Assembly: GCF_037975245.1 (NCBI RefSeq)
Contig: NC_092573.1
Location: 9,020,501 to 9,084,500, forward strand
Length of the DNA stretch: 64,000 bases
Direction of reading: 5' to 3'
Source: Apostichopus japonicus
Taxonomy: Eukaryota; Echinodermata; Holothuroidea; Aspidochirotida; Stichopodidae
The notes under the pieces are model-generated. The model saw nothing but the letters and a program-made list of their open reading frames with translations, was not told the DNA's origin and did not search any database. The translations under genes were made by a program, and so were the position numbers. Positions 24,575 to 37,065 of this stretch are shown here, piece by piece (position 1 is the first letter of the stretch; every line of letters begins with the position of its first letter).

Positions 24575-24970
24575 CTGTTATTATAAAACTTACTGGTTTA
24601 TATATTTACGAGTGACCCACTTACCTGTCTCCCCACAACCTATGCACCGCATTCTACCGTGTCTAGAATGCCCTGGTAATCTTTTAACACTGTACACCCT
24701 CACTGGCCCAAATGGCCTTCCTTCATTTTTCTACCCACAAAGTGTCTCAATGTGTTTTTCGGAGTTAGAAAAATTTTCGCGAAATTCGCCCGGATTACCT
24801 TGGATTTATACTCTAGAAGTTTCCTATCAGGACTTCTGCACTTCCAAGGATCTTTTCCAGCCTGATAAGTATCCTTTTCTTGTAGGGAAGGGTGTTTTTG
24901 GGGGCTGTTTTTAGTGTACACTCTCGCCCATGCGTTCGTTTTTTCTTACGTAACGTTTTTAGGGTAACAG
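24575..24970. mobile_element. Non-autonomous transposon-like insertion, copy 2
   Basis: The same insertion displaced by exactly 3515 bp, in the same orientation and flanked by the same satellite bases. It reached this position by segmental duplication of the array, not by a second transposition. Confidence 0.75.
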
Positions 24971-25068
24971 GTACTCTGTTCATGTGGTATGAGTGCCAGG
25001 ATACCTTGTGGGGTACAGACAGTTAAATTACAATTTGTCTCTCAAGAACTTAATAAGAACTAAAGCCA

Positions 25069-27543
25069 TCTACTGTACGTAGCAAACAATGAAAATTCTT
25101 CAATATAAATTCATCTAATTGACAGCGATAATCTCTACACAAAAAAATACTTATTATTCGCATTGTAGGACCTAATATTATATGAGTACCAGTGTAGCTT
25201 GTGGGGTACAGAACTTAAATGTGATATAAATACACCTTAATGCATCTAAGTGGCAGCCTAAAGTAGATGCCTTTGAACGTTGCTATTAGAAGCCAACAAT
25301 AACCTTGACCTTGGTTTTATACTGGAATATGAAAATTCACCTATTGATACTGTATTCTGGTAATGTGGTATGAGTACCAGGATACCTTGTGGGGTACAGA
25401 CATTTAAATTAAAATTTGTCTCTCAAGAACTTAACAAGAACTAAATCCTTCTACCTAGCAAACAATGGATATTCCTTGATATGAATTCACCGATTGACCG
25501 CGGTTATCTGTACAGTCAAATTTTTATTCGCATTGTAGGACTTAAGATTATATGAGTACAAGTGTAGCTTGTGGGGTACAGAACTTTAATGTGATTTAAA
25601 TATACCTTAATGCATCTAAGTGGAAGCCTTAAGAAGATGCCTTCATTGCTATGAGTAGCCTACAATAACTTTGACAGTGCTTTATATACAGGATAATGAA
25701 AATTCACCTATTGATGCTGTATTCTGGTCATGTGGTATGAGTGCCAGGATACCTTGTGGGGTACAGACAGTTAAATTACAATTACAATATGTCTCTCAAG
25801 AACTTGATTAGAACTAAATCCATCTACCTAGCAAACAATGAAAACTCTTCAATATAAATTCATCTAATTGACAGCAATAATCTATACAGAATAAAACTTA
25901 TCATTCGCATTGTAGGACCTAATATTATATGAGTACCAGTGTAGCTTGTGGGGTACAGAACTTAAATGTGATATAAATATACCTTAATGCATCTAAGTGA
26001 CAGCTAGAGTAGATGCCTCCATTGCTATTAGAAGCCAAACAATAACTTTGACCCTGGTTTTATACTGGAATATGAAAATTCACCTATTGATGTTGTATTC
26101 TGGTCATGTTGTATGAGTGCCAGGATACCTTGTGGGGTACAGACAGTTAAATTACAATTTGTCTCTCAAGAACTTAATAAGAACTAAAGCCATCTACTGT
26201 ACGTAGCAAACAATGAAAATTCTTCAATATAAATTCATCTAATTGACAGCGATAATCTATACACAAAAAAATACTTATTATTCGCATTGTAGGACCTAAT
26301 ATTATATGAGTTCCAGTGTAGCTTGTGGGGTACAGAACTTAAATGTGATATAAATACACCTTAATGCATCTAAGTGGCAGCCTAAATTTAGATGCCTTCA
26401 TTGCTATTAGAAGCCAACAATAACTTTGACCTTGGTTTTATACTGGAATATGAAAATTCACCTATTGATACTGTGTTCTGGTAATGTGGTATGAGTACCA
26501 GGATACCTTGTGGGGTACAGACATTTAAATTAAAATTTGTCTCTCAAGAACTTAACAAGAACTAAATCCTTCTACCTAGCAAACAATGGATATTCCTTGA
26601 TATGAATTCACCGATTGACCGCGGTTATCTGTACAGTCAAATTTTTATTCGCATTGTAGGACTTAAGATTATATGAGTACAAGTGTAGCTTGTGGGGTAC
26701 AGAACTTTAATGTGATATAAATATACCTTAATGCATCTAAGTGGAAGCCTTAAGTAGATGCCTTCATTGCTATGAGTAGCCAACAATATTTTTTACAGTG
26801 CTTAATATACTGGATAATAAATATTAACTTGTTGATACTATACTCTGGTCATGTGGTATGAGTGCCAGGATACCTTGTGGGGTACAGACAGTTAAATTAC
26901 AATTTGTAGTACTGTACTCTGTTCATGTGGTATGAGTGCCAGGATACCTTGTGGGGTACAGACAGTTAAATTACAATTTGTCTCTCAAGAACTTAATAAG
27001 AACTAAAGCCATCTACTGTACGTAGCAAACAATGAAAATTCTTCAATATAAATTCAACTAATTGACAGCGATAATCTATACACAAAAAAATACTTATTAT
27101 TCGCATTGTAGGACCTAACATTATATGAGTACCAGTGTAGCTTGTGGGGTACAGAACTTAAATGTGATATAAATACACCCTAATGCATCTAAGTGGCAGA
27201 CTAAAGTAGATGCCTTTGAACATTGCTATTAGAAGCCAACAATAACTTTGACCTTGGTTTTTTTATACTGGAATATGAAAATTCACCTATTGATACTGTA
27301 TTCTGGTAATGTGGTATGAGTGCCAGGATACCTTGTGGGGTACAGACAGTTAAATTACAATTTGTAGTACTGTACTCTGGTCATGTGGTATGAGTGCCAG
27401 GATACCTTGTGGGGTACAGACAGTTAAATTACAATTTGTAGTACTGTACTCTGTTCATGTGGTATGAGTGCCAGGATACCTTGTGGGGTACAGACATTTA
27501 AATTAAAATTTGTCTCTCAAGAACTTAACAAGAACTAAATCCT
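25069..27543. repeat. 2475-bp six-monomer HOR, copy 1
   Basis: Order 381, 373, 370, 378, 441, 532 bp (alpha, beta, gamma, alpha', beta', delta). Private variants AATCTCTACAC and TTAAGAAGATGCC recur in the HOR at 34592. Confidence 0.9.
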
Positions 27544-28516
27544 TCTACCTAGCAAACAATGGATATTCCTTGATATGAATTCACCGATTGACCGCGGTTA
27601 TCTGTACAGTCAAATTTTTATTCGCATTGTAGGACTTAAGATTATATGAGTACAAGTGTAGCTTGTGGGGTACAGAACTTTAATGTGATATAAATATACC
27701 TTAATGCATCTAAGTGGAAGCCTTAAGTAGATGCCTTCATTGCTATGAGTAGCCAACAATATTTTTTACAGTGCTTAATATACTGGATAATAAATATTAA
27801 CTTGTTGATACTATACTCTGGTCATGTGGTATGAGTGCCAGGATACCTTGTGGGGTACAGACAGTTAAATTACAATTTGTAGTACTGTACTCTGTTCATG
27901 TGGTATGAGTGCCAGGATACCTTGTGGGGTACAGACAGTTAAATTACAATTTGTCTCTCAAGAACTTAATAAGAACTAAAGCCATCTACTGTACGTAGCA
28001 AACAATGAAAATTCTTCAATATAAATTCAACTAATTGACAGCGATAATCTATACACAAAAAAATACTTATTATTCGCATTGTAGGACCTAACATTATATG
28101 AGTACCAGTGTAGCTTGTGGGGTACAGAACTTAAATGTGATATAAATACACCCTAATGCATCTAAGTGGCAGACTAAAGTAGATGCCTTTGAACATTGCT
28201 ATTAGAAGCCAACAATAACTTTGACCTTGGTTTTTTTATACTGGAATATGAAAATTCACCTATTGATACTGTATTCTGGTAATGTGGTATGAGTGCCAGG
28301 ATACCTTGTGGGGTACAGACAGTTAAATTACAATTTGTAGTACTGTACTCTGGTCATGTGGTATAAGTGCCAGGATACCTTGTGGGGTACAGACAGTTAA
28401 ATTACAATTTGTAGTACTGTACTCTGTTCATGTGGTATGAGTGCCAGGATACCTTGTGGGGTACAGACAGTTAAATTACAATTTGTCTCTCAAGAACTTA
28501 ATAAGAACTAAAGCCA
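27544..28516. repeat. Extra beta' + delta module (973 bp)
   Basis: 441 + 532 bp, a tandem copy of the last two monomers of the preceding HOR. It is absent from the corresponding place in the downstream super-copy. A private ATAAGTGCC change is seen near 28364. Confidence 0.88.
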
Positions 28517-29640
28517 TCTACTGTACGTAGCAAACAATGAAAATTCTTCAATATAAATTCATCTAATTGACAGCGATAATCTATACACAAAAAAATACTT
28601 ATTATTCGCATTGTAGGACCTAATATTATATGAGTACCAGTGTAGCTTGTGGGGTACAGAACTTAAATGTGATATAAATACACCTTAATGCATCTAAGTG
28701 GCAGCCTAAAGTAGATGCCTTTGAACATTGCTATTAGAAGCCAACAATAACCTTGACCTTGGTTTTATACTGGAATATGAAAATTCACCTATTGATACTG
28801 TATTCTGGTAATGTGGTATGAGTACCAGGATACCTTGTGGGGTACAGACATTTAAATTAAAATTTGTCTCTCAAGAACTTAACAAGAACTAAATCCTTCT
28901 ACCTAGCAAACAATGGATATTCCTTGATATGAATTCACCGATTGACCGCGGTTATCTGTACAGTCAAATTTTTATTCGCATTGTAGGACTTAAGATTATA
29001 TGAGTACAAGTGTAGCTTGTGGGGTACAGAACTTTAATGTGATTTAAATATACCTTAATGCATCTAAGTGGAAGCCTTAAGTAGATGCCTTCATTGCTAT
29101 GAGTAGCCTACAATAACTTTGACAGTGCTTTATATACAGGATAATGAAAATTCACCTATTGATGCTGTATTCTGGTCATGTGGTATGAGTGCCAGGATAC
29201 CTTGTGGGGTACAGACAGTTAAATTACAATTACAATATGTCTCTCAAGAACTTGATTAGAACTAAATCCATCTACCTAGCAAACAATGAAAACTCTTCAA
29301 TATAAATTCATCTAATTGACAGCAATAATCTATACAGAATAAAACTTATCATTCGCATTGTAGGACCTAATATTATATGAGTACCAGTGTAGCTTGTGGG
29401 GTACAGAACTTAAATGTGATATAAATATACCTTAATGCATCTAAGTGACAGCTAGAGTAGATGCCTCCATTGCTATTAGAAGCCAAACAATAACTTTGAC
29501 CCTGGTTTTATACTGGAATATGAAAGTTCACCTATTGATGTTGTATTCTGGTCATGTTGTATGAGTGCCAGGATACCTTGTGGGGTACAGACAGTTAAAT
29601 TACAATTTGTCTCTCAAGAACTTAATAAGAACTAAAGCCA
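28517..29640. repeat. Extra alpha + beta + gamma module (1124 bp)
   Basis: 381 + 373 + 370 bp preceding a complete HOR. The gamma monomer has GAAAGTTCACC, shared with the gamma monomer at 37820, which shows which super-copy segment it corresponds to. Confidence 0.88.
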
Positions 29641-32115
29641 TCTACTGTACGTAGCAAACAATGAAAATTCTTCAATATAAATTCATCTAATTGACAGCGA
29701 TAATCTATACACAAAAAAATACTTATTATTCGCATTGTAGGACCTAATATTATATGAGTTCCAGTGTAGCTTGTGGGGTACAGAACTTAAATGTGATATA
29801 AATACACCTTAATGCATCTAAGTGGCAGCCTAAAGTAGATGCCTTTGAACATTGCTATTAGAAGCCAACAATAACCTTGACCTTGATTTTATACTGGAAT
29901 ATGAAAATTCACCTATTGATACTGTATTCTGGTAATGTGGTATGAGTACCAGGATACCTTGTGGGGTACAGACATTTAAATTAAAATTTGTCTCTCAAGA
30001 ACTTAACAAGAACTAAATCCTTCTACCTAGCAAACAATGGATATTCCTTGATATGAATTCACCGATTGACCGCGGTTATCTGTACAGTCAAATTTTTATT
30101 CGCATTGTAGGACTTAAGATTATATGAGTACAAGTGTAGCTTGTGGGGTACAGAACTTTAATGTGATTTAAATATACCTTAATGCATCTAAGTGGAAGCC
30201 TTAAGTAGATGCCTTCATTGCTATGAGTAGCCTACAATAACTTTGACAGTGCTTTATATACAGGATAATGAAAATTCACCTATTGATGCTGTATTCTGGT
30301 CATGTGGTATGAGTGCCAGGATACCTTGTGGGGTACAGACAGTTAAATTACAATTACAATATGTCTCTCAAGAACTTGATTAGAACTAAATCCATCTACC
30401 TAGCAAACAATGAAAACTCTTCAATATAAATTCATCTAATTGACAGCAATAATCTATACAGAATAAAACTTATCATTCGCATTGTAGGACCTAATATTAT
30501 ATGAGTACCAGTGTAGCTTGTGGGGTACAGAACTTAAATGTGATATAAATATACCTTAATGCATCTAAGTGACAGCTAGAGTAGATGCCTCCATTGCTAT
30601 TAGAAGCCAAACAATAACTTTGACCCTGGTTTTATACTGGAATATGAAAATTCACCTATTGATGTTGTATTCTGGTCATGTTGTATGAGTGCCAGGATAC
30701 CTTGTGGGGTACAGACAGTTAAATTACAATTTGTCTCTCAAGAACTTAATAAGAACTAAAGCCATCTACTGTACGTAGCAAACAATGAAAATTCTTCAAT
30801 ATAAATTCATCTAATTGACAGCGATAATCTATACACAAAAAAATACTTATTATTCGCATTGTAGGACCTAATATTATATGAGTTCCAGTGTAGCTTGTGG
30901 GGTACAGAACTTAAATGTGATATAAATACACCTTAATGCATCTAAGTGGCAGCCTAAATTTAGATGCCTTCATTGCTATTAGAAGCCAACAATAACTTTG
31001 ACCTTGGTTTTATACTGGAATATGAAAATTCACCTATTGATACTGTGTTCTGGTAATGTGGTATGAGTACCAGGATACCTTGTGGGGTACAGACATTTAA
31101 ATTAAAATTTGTCTCTCAAGAACTTAACAAGAACTAAATCCTTCTACCTAGCAAACAATGGATATTCCTTGATATGAATTCACCGATTGACCGCGGTTAT
31201 CTGTACAGTCAAATTTTTATTCGCATTGTAGGACTTAAGATTATATGAGTACAAGTGTAGCTTGTGGGGTACAGAACTTTAATGTGATATAAATGTACCT
31301 TAATGCATCTAAGTGGAAGCCTTAAGTAGATGCCTTCATTGCTATGAGTAGCCAACAATATTTTTTACAGTGCTTAATATACTGGATAATAAATATTAAC
31401 TTGTTGATACTATACTCTGGTCATGTGGTATGAGTGCCAGGATACCTTGTGGGGTACAGACAGTTAAATTACAATTTGTAGTACTGTACTCTGTTCATGT
31501 GGTATGAGTGCCAGGATACCTTGTTGGGTACAGACAGTTAAATTACAATTTGTCTCTCAAGAACTTAATAAGAACTAAAGCCATCTACTGTACGTAGCAA
31601 ACAATGAAAATTCTTCAATATAAATTCATCTAATTGACAGCGATAATCTATACACAAAAAAATACTTATTATTCGCATTGTAGGACCTAACATTATATGA
31701 GTATCAGTGTAGCTTGTGGGGTACAGAACTTAAATGTGATATAAATACACCCTAATGCATCTAAGTGGCAGACTAAAGTAGATGCCTTTGAACATTGCTA
31801 TTAGAAGCCAACAATAACTTTGACCTTGGTTTTTTTATACTGGAATATGAAAATTCACCTATTGATACTGTATTCTGGTAATGTGGTATGAGTGCCAGGA
31901 TACCTTGTGGGGTACAGACAGTTAAATTACAATTTGTAGTACTGTACTCTGGTCATGTGGTATGAGTGCCAGGATACCTTGTGGGGTACAGACAGTTAAA
32001 TTACAATTTGTAGTACTGTACTCTGTTCATGTGGTATGAGTGCCAGGATACCTTGTTGGGTACAGACAGTTAAATTACAATTTGTCTCTCAAGAACTTAA
32101 TAAGAACTAAAGCCA
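29641..32115. repeat. 2475-bp six-monomer HOR, copy 2
   Basis: Same six lengths. Private variants CCTTGATTTTATAC, AAATGTACC and CTTGTTGGGTAC recur 9900 bp downstream in the HOR at 39541. Confidence 0.9.
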
Positions 32116-32647
32116 TCTACTGTACGTAGCAAACAATGAAAATTCTTCAATATAAATTCATCTAATTGACAGCGATAATCTATACACAAAAAAATACTTA
32201 TTATTCGCATTGTAGGACCTAACATTATATGAGTATCAGTGTAGCTTGTGGGGTACAGAACTTAAATGTGATATAAATACACCCTAATGCATCTAAGTGG
32301 CAGACTAAAGTAGATGCCTTTGAACATTGCTATTAGAAGCCAACAATAACTTTGACCTTGGTTTTTTTATACTGGAATATGAAAATTCACCTATTGATAC
32401 TGTATTCTGGTAATGTGGTATGAGTGCCAGGATACCTTGTGGGGTACAGACAGTTAAATTACAATTTGTAGTACTGTACTCTGGTCATGTGGTATGAGTG
32501 CCAGGATACCTTGTGGGGTACAGACAGTTAAATTACAATTTGTAGTACTGTACTCTGTTCATGTGGTATGAGTGCCAGGATACCTTGTGGGGTACAGACA
32601 GTTAAATTACAATTTGTCTCTCAAGAACTTAATAAGAACTAAAGCCA
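32116..32647. repeat. Extra delta monomer (532 bp)
   Basis: Tandem duplicate of the preceding delta monomer; both share GAGTATCAGTG. It contains three 74-bp units. Confidence 0.88.
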
Positions 32648-34591
32648 TCTACTGTACGTAGCAAACAATGAAAATTCTTCAATATAAATTCATCTAATTG
32701 ACAGCGATAATCTATACACAAAAAAATACTTATTATTCGCATTGTAGGACCTAATATTATATGAGTTCCAGTGTAGCTTGTGGGGTACAGAACTTAAATG
32801 TGATATAAATACACCTTAATGCATCTAAGTGGCAGCCTAAATTTAGATGCCTTCATTGCTATTAGAAGCCAACAATAACTTTGACCTTGGTTTTATACTG
32901 GAATATGAAAATTCACCTATTGATACTGTATTCTGGTAATGTGGTATGAGTACCAGGATACCTTGTGGGGTACAGACATTTTAATTAAAATTTGTCTCTC
33001 AAGAACTTAACAAGAACTAAATCCTTCTACCTAGCAAACAATGGATATTCCTTGATACGAATTCACCGATTGACCGCGGTTATCTGTACAGTCAAATTTT
33101 TATTCGCATTGTAGGACTTAAGATTATATGAGTACAAGTGTAGCTTGTGGGGTACAGAACTTTAATGTGATATAAATATACCTTAATGCATCTAAGTGGA
33201 AGCCTTAAGTAGATGCCTTCATTGCTATGAGTAGCCTACAATAACTTTGACAGTGCTTTATATACAGGATAATGAAAATTCACCTATTGATGCTGTATTC
33301 TGGTCATGTGGTATGAGTGCCAGGATACCTTGTGGGGTACAGACAGTTAAATTACAATTACAATATGTCTCTTAAGAACTTGATTAGAACTAAATCCATC
33401 TACCTAGCAAACAATGAAAACTCTTCAATATAAATTCATCTAATTGACAGCAATAATCTATACAGAATGAAACTTATCATTCGCATTGTAGGACCTAATA
33501 TTATATGAGTACCAGTGTAGCTTGTGGGGTACAGAACTTAAATGTGATATAAATATACCTTAATGCATCTAAGTGACAGCTAGAGTAGATGCCTCCATTG
33601 CTATTAGAAGCCAAACAATAACTTTGACCCTGGTTTTATACTGGAATATGAAAATTCACCTATTGATGTTGTATTCTGGTCATGTTGTATGAGTGCCAGG
33701 ATACCTTGTGGGGTACAGACAGTTAAATTACAATTTGTCTCTCAAGAACTTAATAAGAACTAAAGCCATCTACTGTACGTAGCAAACAATGAAAATTCTT
33801 CAATATAAATTCATCTAATTGACAGCGATAATCTATACACAAAAAAATTACTTATTATTCGCATTGTAGGACCTAATATTATATGAGTACCAGTGTAGCT
33901 TGTGGGGTACAGAACTTAAATGTGATATGAATACACCTTAATGCATCTAAGTGGCAGCCTAAAGTAGATGCCTTTGAACATTGCTATTAGAAGCCAACAA
34001 TAACTTTGACCTTGGTTTTATACTGGAATATGAAAATTCACCTATTGATACTGTATTCTGGTAATGTGGTATGAGTACCAGGATACCTTGTGGGGTACAG
34101 ATATTTAAATTAAAATTTGTCTCTCAAGAACTTAACAAGAACTAAATCCTTCTACCTAGCAAACAATGGATATTCCTTGATATGAATTCACCGATTTACC
34201 GCGGTTATCTGTACAGTCAAATTTTTATTCGCATTGTAGGACTTAAGATTATATGAGTACAAGTGTAGCTTGTGGGGTACAGAACTTTAATGTGATATAA
34301 ATATACCTTAATGCATCTAAGTGGAAGCCTTAAGTAGATGCCTTCATTGCTATGAGTAGCCAACAATATTTTTTACAGTGCTTAATATACTGGATAATAA
34401 ATATTAACTTGTTGATACTATACTCTGGTCATGTGGTATGAGTGCCAGGATACCTTGTGGGGTACAGACAGTTAAATTACAATTTGTAGTACTGTACTCT
34501 GTTCATGTGGTATGAGTGCCAGGATACCTTGTGGGGTACAGACAGTTAAATTACAATTTGTCTCTCAAGAACTTAATAAGAACTAAAGCCA
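32648..34591. repeat. Five-monomer HOR lacking delta (1944 bp), starting with a hybrid
   Basis: Order 378, 373, 370, 382, 441 bp. The first monomer is a hybrid: its first half (GAGTTCCAGTG, CTAAATTTAGATGCC) matches alpha', its second half (GACATTTTAATTAAAA) matches the monomer at 22728. The following four match 23102-25068 minus the insertion. The hybrid marks the junction of the ~9.5-9.9 kb super-duplication. Confidence 0.85.
34494..34503. other. Unoccupied target site of the insertion
   Basis: In the collinear monomer 34151-34591 the sequence reads GTAGTACTGTACTCTGTT and continues directly to CATGTGG. The flanking monomers share rare variants with those around the insertion (GATTTACCGCGG, CAGATATTTAAATT, AATCTCTACAC). 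This is therefore the orthologous pre-insertion state within the same array, and it fixes the insert plus one duplication at 401 bp. Confidence 0.82.
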
Positions 34592-37065
34592 TCTACTGTA
34601 CGTAGCAAACAATGAAAATTCTTCAATATAAATTCATCTAATTGACAGCGATAATCTCTACACAAAAAAATACTTATTATTCGCATTGTAGGACCTAATA
34701 TTATATGAGTACCAGTGTAGCTTGTGGGGTACAGAACTTAAATGTGATATAAATACACCTTAATGCATCTAAGTGGGAGCTAAAGTAGATGCCTTTGAAC
34801 ATTGCTATTAGAAGCCAACAATAACCTTGACCTTGGTTTTATACTGGAATATGAAAATTCACCTATTGATACTGTATTCTGGTAATGTGGTATGAGTACC
34901 AGGATACCTTGTGGGGTACAGACATTTAAATTAAAATTTGTCTCTCAAGAACTTAACAAGAACTAAATCCTTCTACCTAGCAAACAGTGGATATTCCTTG
35001 ATATGGATTCACCGATTGACCGCGGTTATCTGTACAGTCAAATTTTTATTCGCATTGTAGGACTTAAGATTATATGAGTACAAGTGTAGCTTGTGGGGTA
35101 CAGAACTTTAATGTGATTTAAATATACCTTAATGCATCTAAGTGGAAGCCTTAAGAAGATGCCTTCATTGCTATGAGTTGCCTACAATAACTTTGACAGT
35201 GCTTTATATACAGGATAATGAAAATTCACCTATTGATGCTGTATTCTGGTCATGTGGTATGAGTGCCAGGATACCTTGTGGGGTACAGACAGTTAAATTA
35301 CAATTACAATATGTCTCTCAAGAACTTGATTAGAACTAAATCCATCTACCTAGCAAACAATGAAAACTCTTCAATATAAATTCATCTAATTGACAGCAAT
35401 AATCTATACAGAATAAAACTTATCATTCGCATTGTAGGACCTAATATTATATGAGTACCAGTGTAGCTTGTGGGGTACAGAACTTAAATGTGATATAAAT
35501 ATACCTTAATGCATCTAAGTGACAGCTAGAGTAGATGCCTCCATTGCTATTAGAAGCCAAACAATAACTTTGACCCTGGTTTTATACTGGAATATGAAAA
35601 TTCACCTATTGATGTTGTATTCTGGTCATGTTGTATGAGTGCCAGGATACCTTGTGGGGTACAGACAGTTAAATTACAATTTGTCTCTCAAGAACTTAAT
35701 AAGAACTAAAGCCATCTACTGTACGTAGCAAACAATGAAAATTCTTCAATATAAATTCATCTAATTGACAGCGATAATCTATACACAAAAAAATACTTAT
35801 TATTCGCATTGTAGGACCTAATATTATATGAGTTCCAGTGTAGCTTGTGGGGTACAGAACTTAAATGTGATATAAATACACCTTAATGCATCTAAGTGGC
35901 AGCCTAAATTTAGATGCCTTCATTGCTATTAGAAGCCAACAATAACTTTGACCTTGGTTTTATACTGGAATATGAAAATTCACCTATTGATACTGTGTTC
36001 TGGTAATGTGGTATGAGTACCAGGATACCTTGTGGGGTACAGACATTTAAATTAAAATTTGTCTCTCAAGAACTTAACAAGAACTAAATCCTTCTACCTA
36101 GCAAACAATGGATATTCCTTGATATGAATTCACCGATTGACCGCGGTTATCTGTACAGTCAAATTTTTATTCGCATTGTAGGACTTAAGATTATATGAGT
36201 ACAAGTGTAGCTTGTGGGGTACAGAACTTTAATGTGATATAAATATACCTTAATGCATCTAAGTGGAAGCCTTAAGTAGATGCCTTCATTGCTATGAGTA
36301 GCCAACAATATTTTTTACAGTGCTTAATATACTGGATAATAAATATTAACTTGTTGATACTATACTCTGGTCATGTGGTATGAGTGCCAGGATACCTTGT
36401 GGGGTACAGACAGTTAAATTACAATTTGTAGTACTGTACTCTGTTCATGTGGTATGAGTGCCAGGATACCTTGTGGGGTACAGACAGTTAAATTACAATT
36501 TGTCTCTCAAGAACTTAATAAGAACTAAAGCCATCTACTGTACGTAGCAAACAATGAAAATTCTTCAATATAAATTCAACTAATTGACAGCGATAATCTA
36601 TACACAAAAAAATACTTATTATTCGCATTGTAGGACCTAACATTATATGAGTACCAGTGTAGCTTGTGGGGTACAGAACTTAAATGTGATATAAATACAC
36701 CCTAATGCATCTAAGTGGCAGACTAAAGTAGATGCCTTTGAACATTGCTATTAGAAGCCAACAATAACTTTGACCTTGGTTTTTTTATACTGGAATATGA
36801 AAATTCACCTATTGATACTGTATTCTGGTAATGTGGTATGAGTGCCAGGATACCTTGTGGGGTACAGACAGTTAAATTACAATTTGTAGTACTGTACTCT
36901 GGTCATGTGGTATGAGTGCCAGGATACCTTGTGGGGTACAGACAGTTAAATTACAATTTGTAGTACTGTACTCTGTTCATGTGGTATGAGTGCCAGGATA
37001 CCTTGTGGGGTACAGACAGTTAAATTACAATTTGTCTCTCAAGAACTTAATAAGAACTAAAGCCA
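34592..37065. repeat. 2475-bp six-monomer HOR, copy 3 (2474 bp)
   Basis: Order 380, 373, 370, 378, 441, 532 bp, one base short in the alpha monomer (GTGGGAGCTAAAG). In the beta monomer, TTAAGAAGATGCC and GAGTTGCC remove two stops and create a 63-codon frame at 35142-35333. It starts at GTG and has no meaning as a gene. Confidence 0.9.

Larger units (their letters stand above)
21578..25092. repeat. 3515-bp segmental duplication, copy 2
   Basis: Tandem copy of the preceding segment, with no differences that I noticed by eye. The start lies between 21578 and 21624. Upstream of that the monomer has the Zone II start (TCTACTGTACG); downstream it has Zone I features (TACAAAAAAATAC, GACCTTACATT). 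Unequal crossover within shared monomer sequence explains both edges. Confidence 0.92.
23102..32647. repeat. Super-duplication of ~9.5-9.9 kb, copy I
   Basis: Monomer order and rare variants match the region starting at 33026. Offsets are 9924 bp before the insertion, about 9522 bp after it, 8549 bp after the extra 973-bp module and 9900 bp near the end. The offset shifts are explained by the insertion and by gained or lost whole modules. Confidence 0.8.

Noticed and set aside
35142-35333. 63-codon open frame
   Set aside because: Created by two single-base changes that remove stops in one beta monomer; GTG start; wholly repeat sequence.
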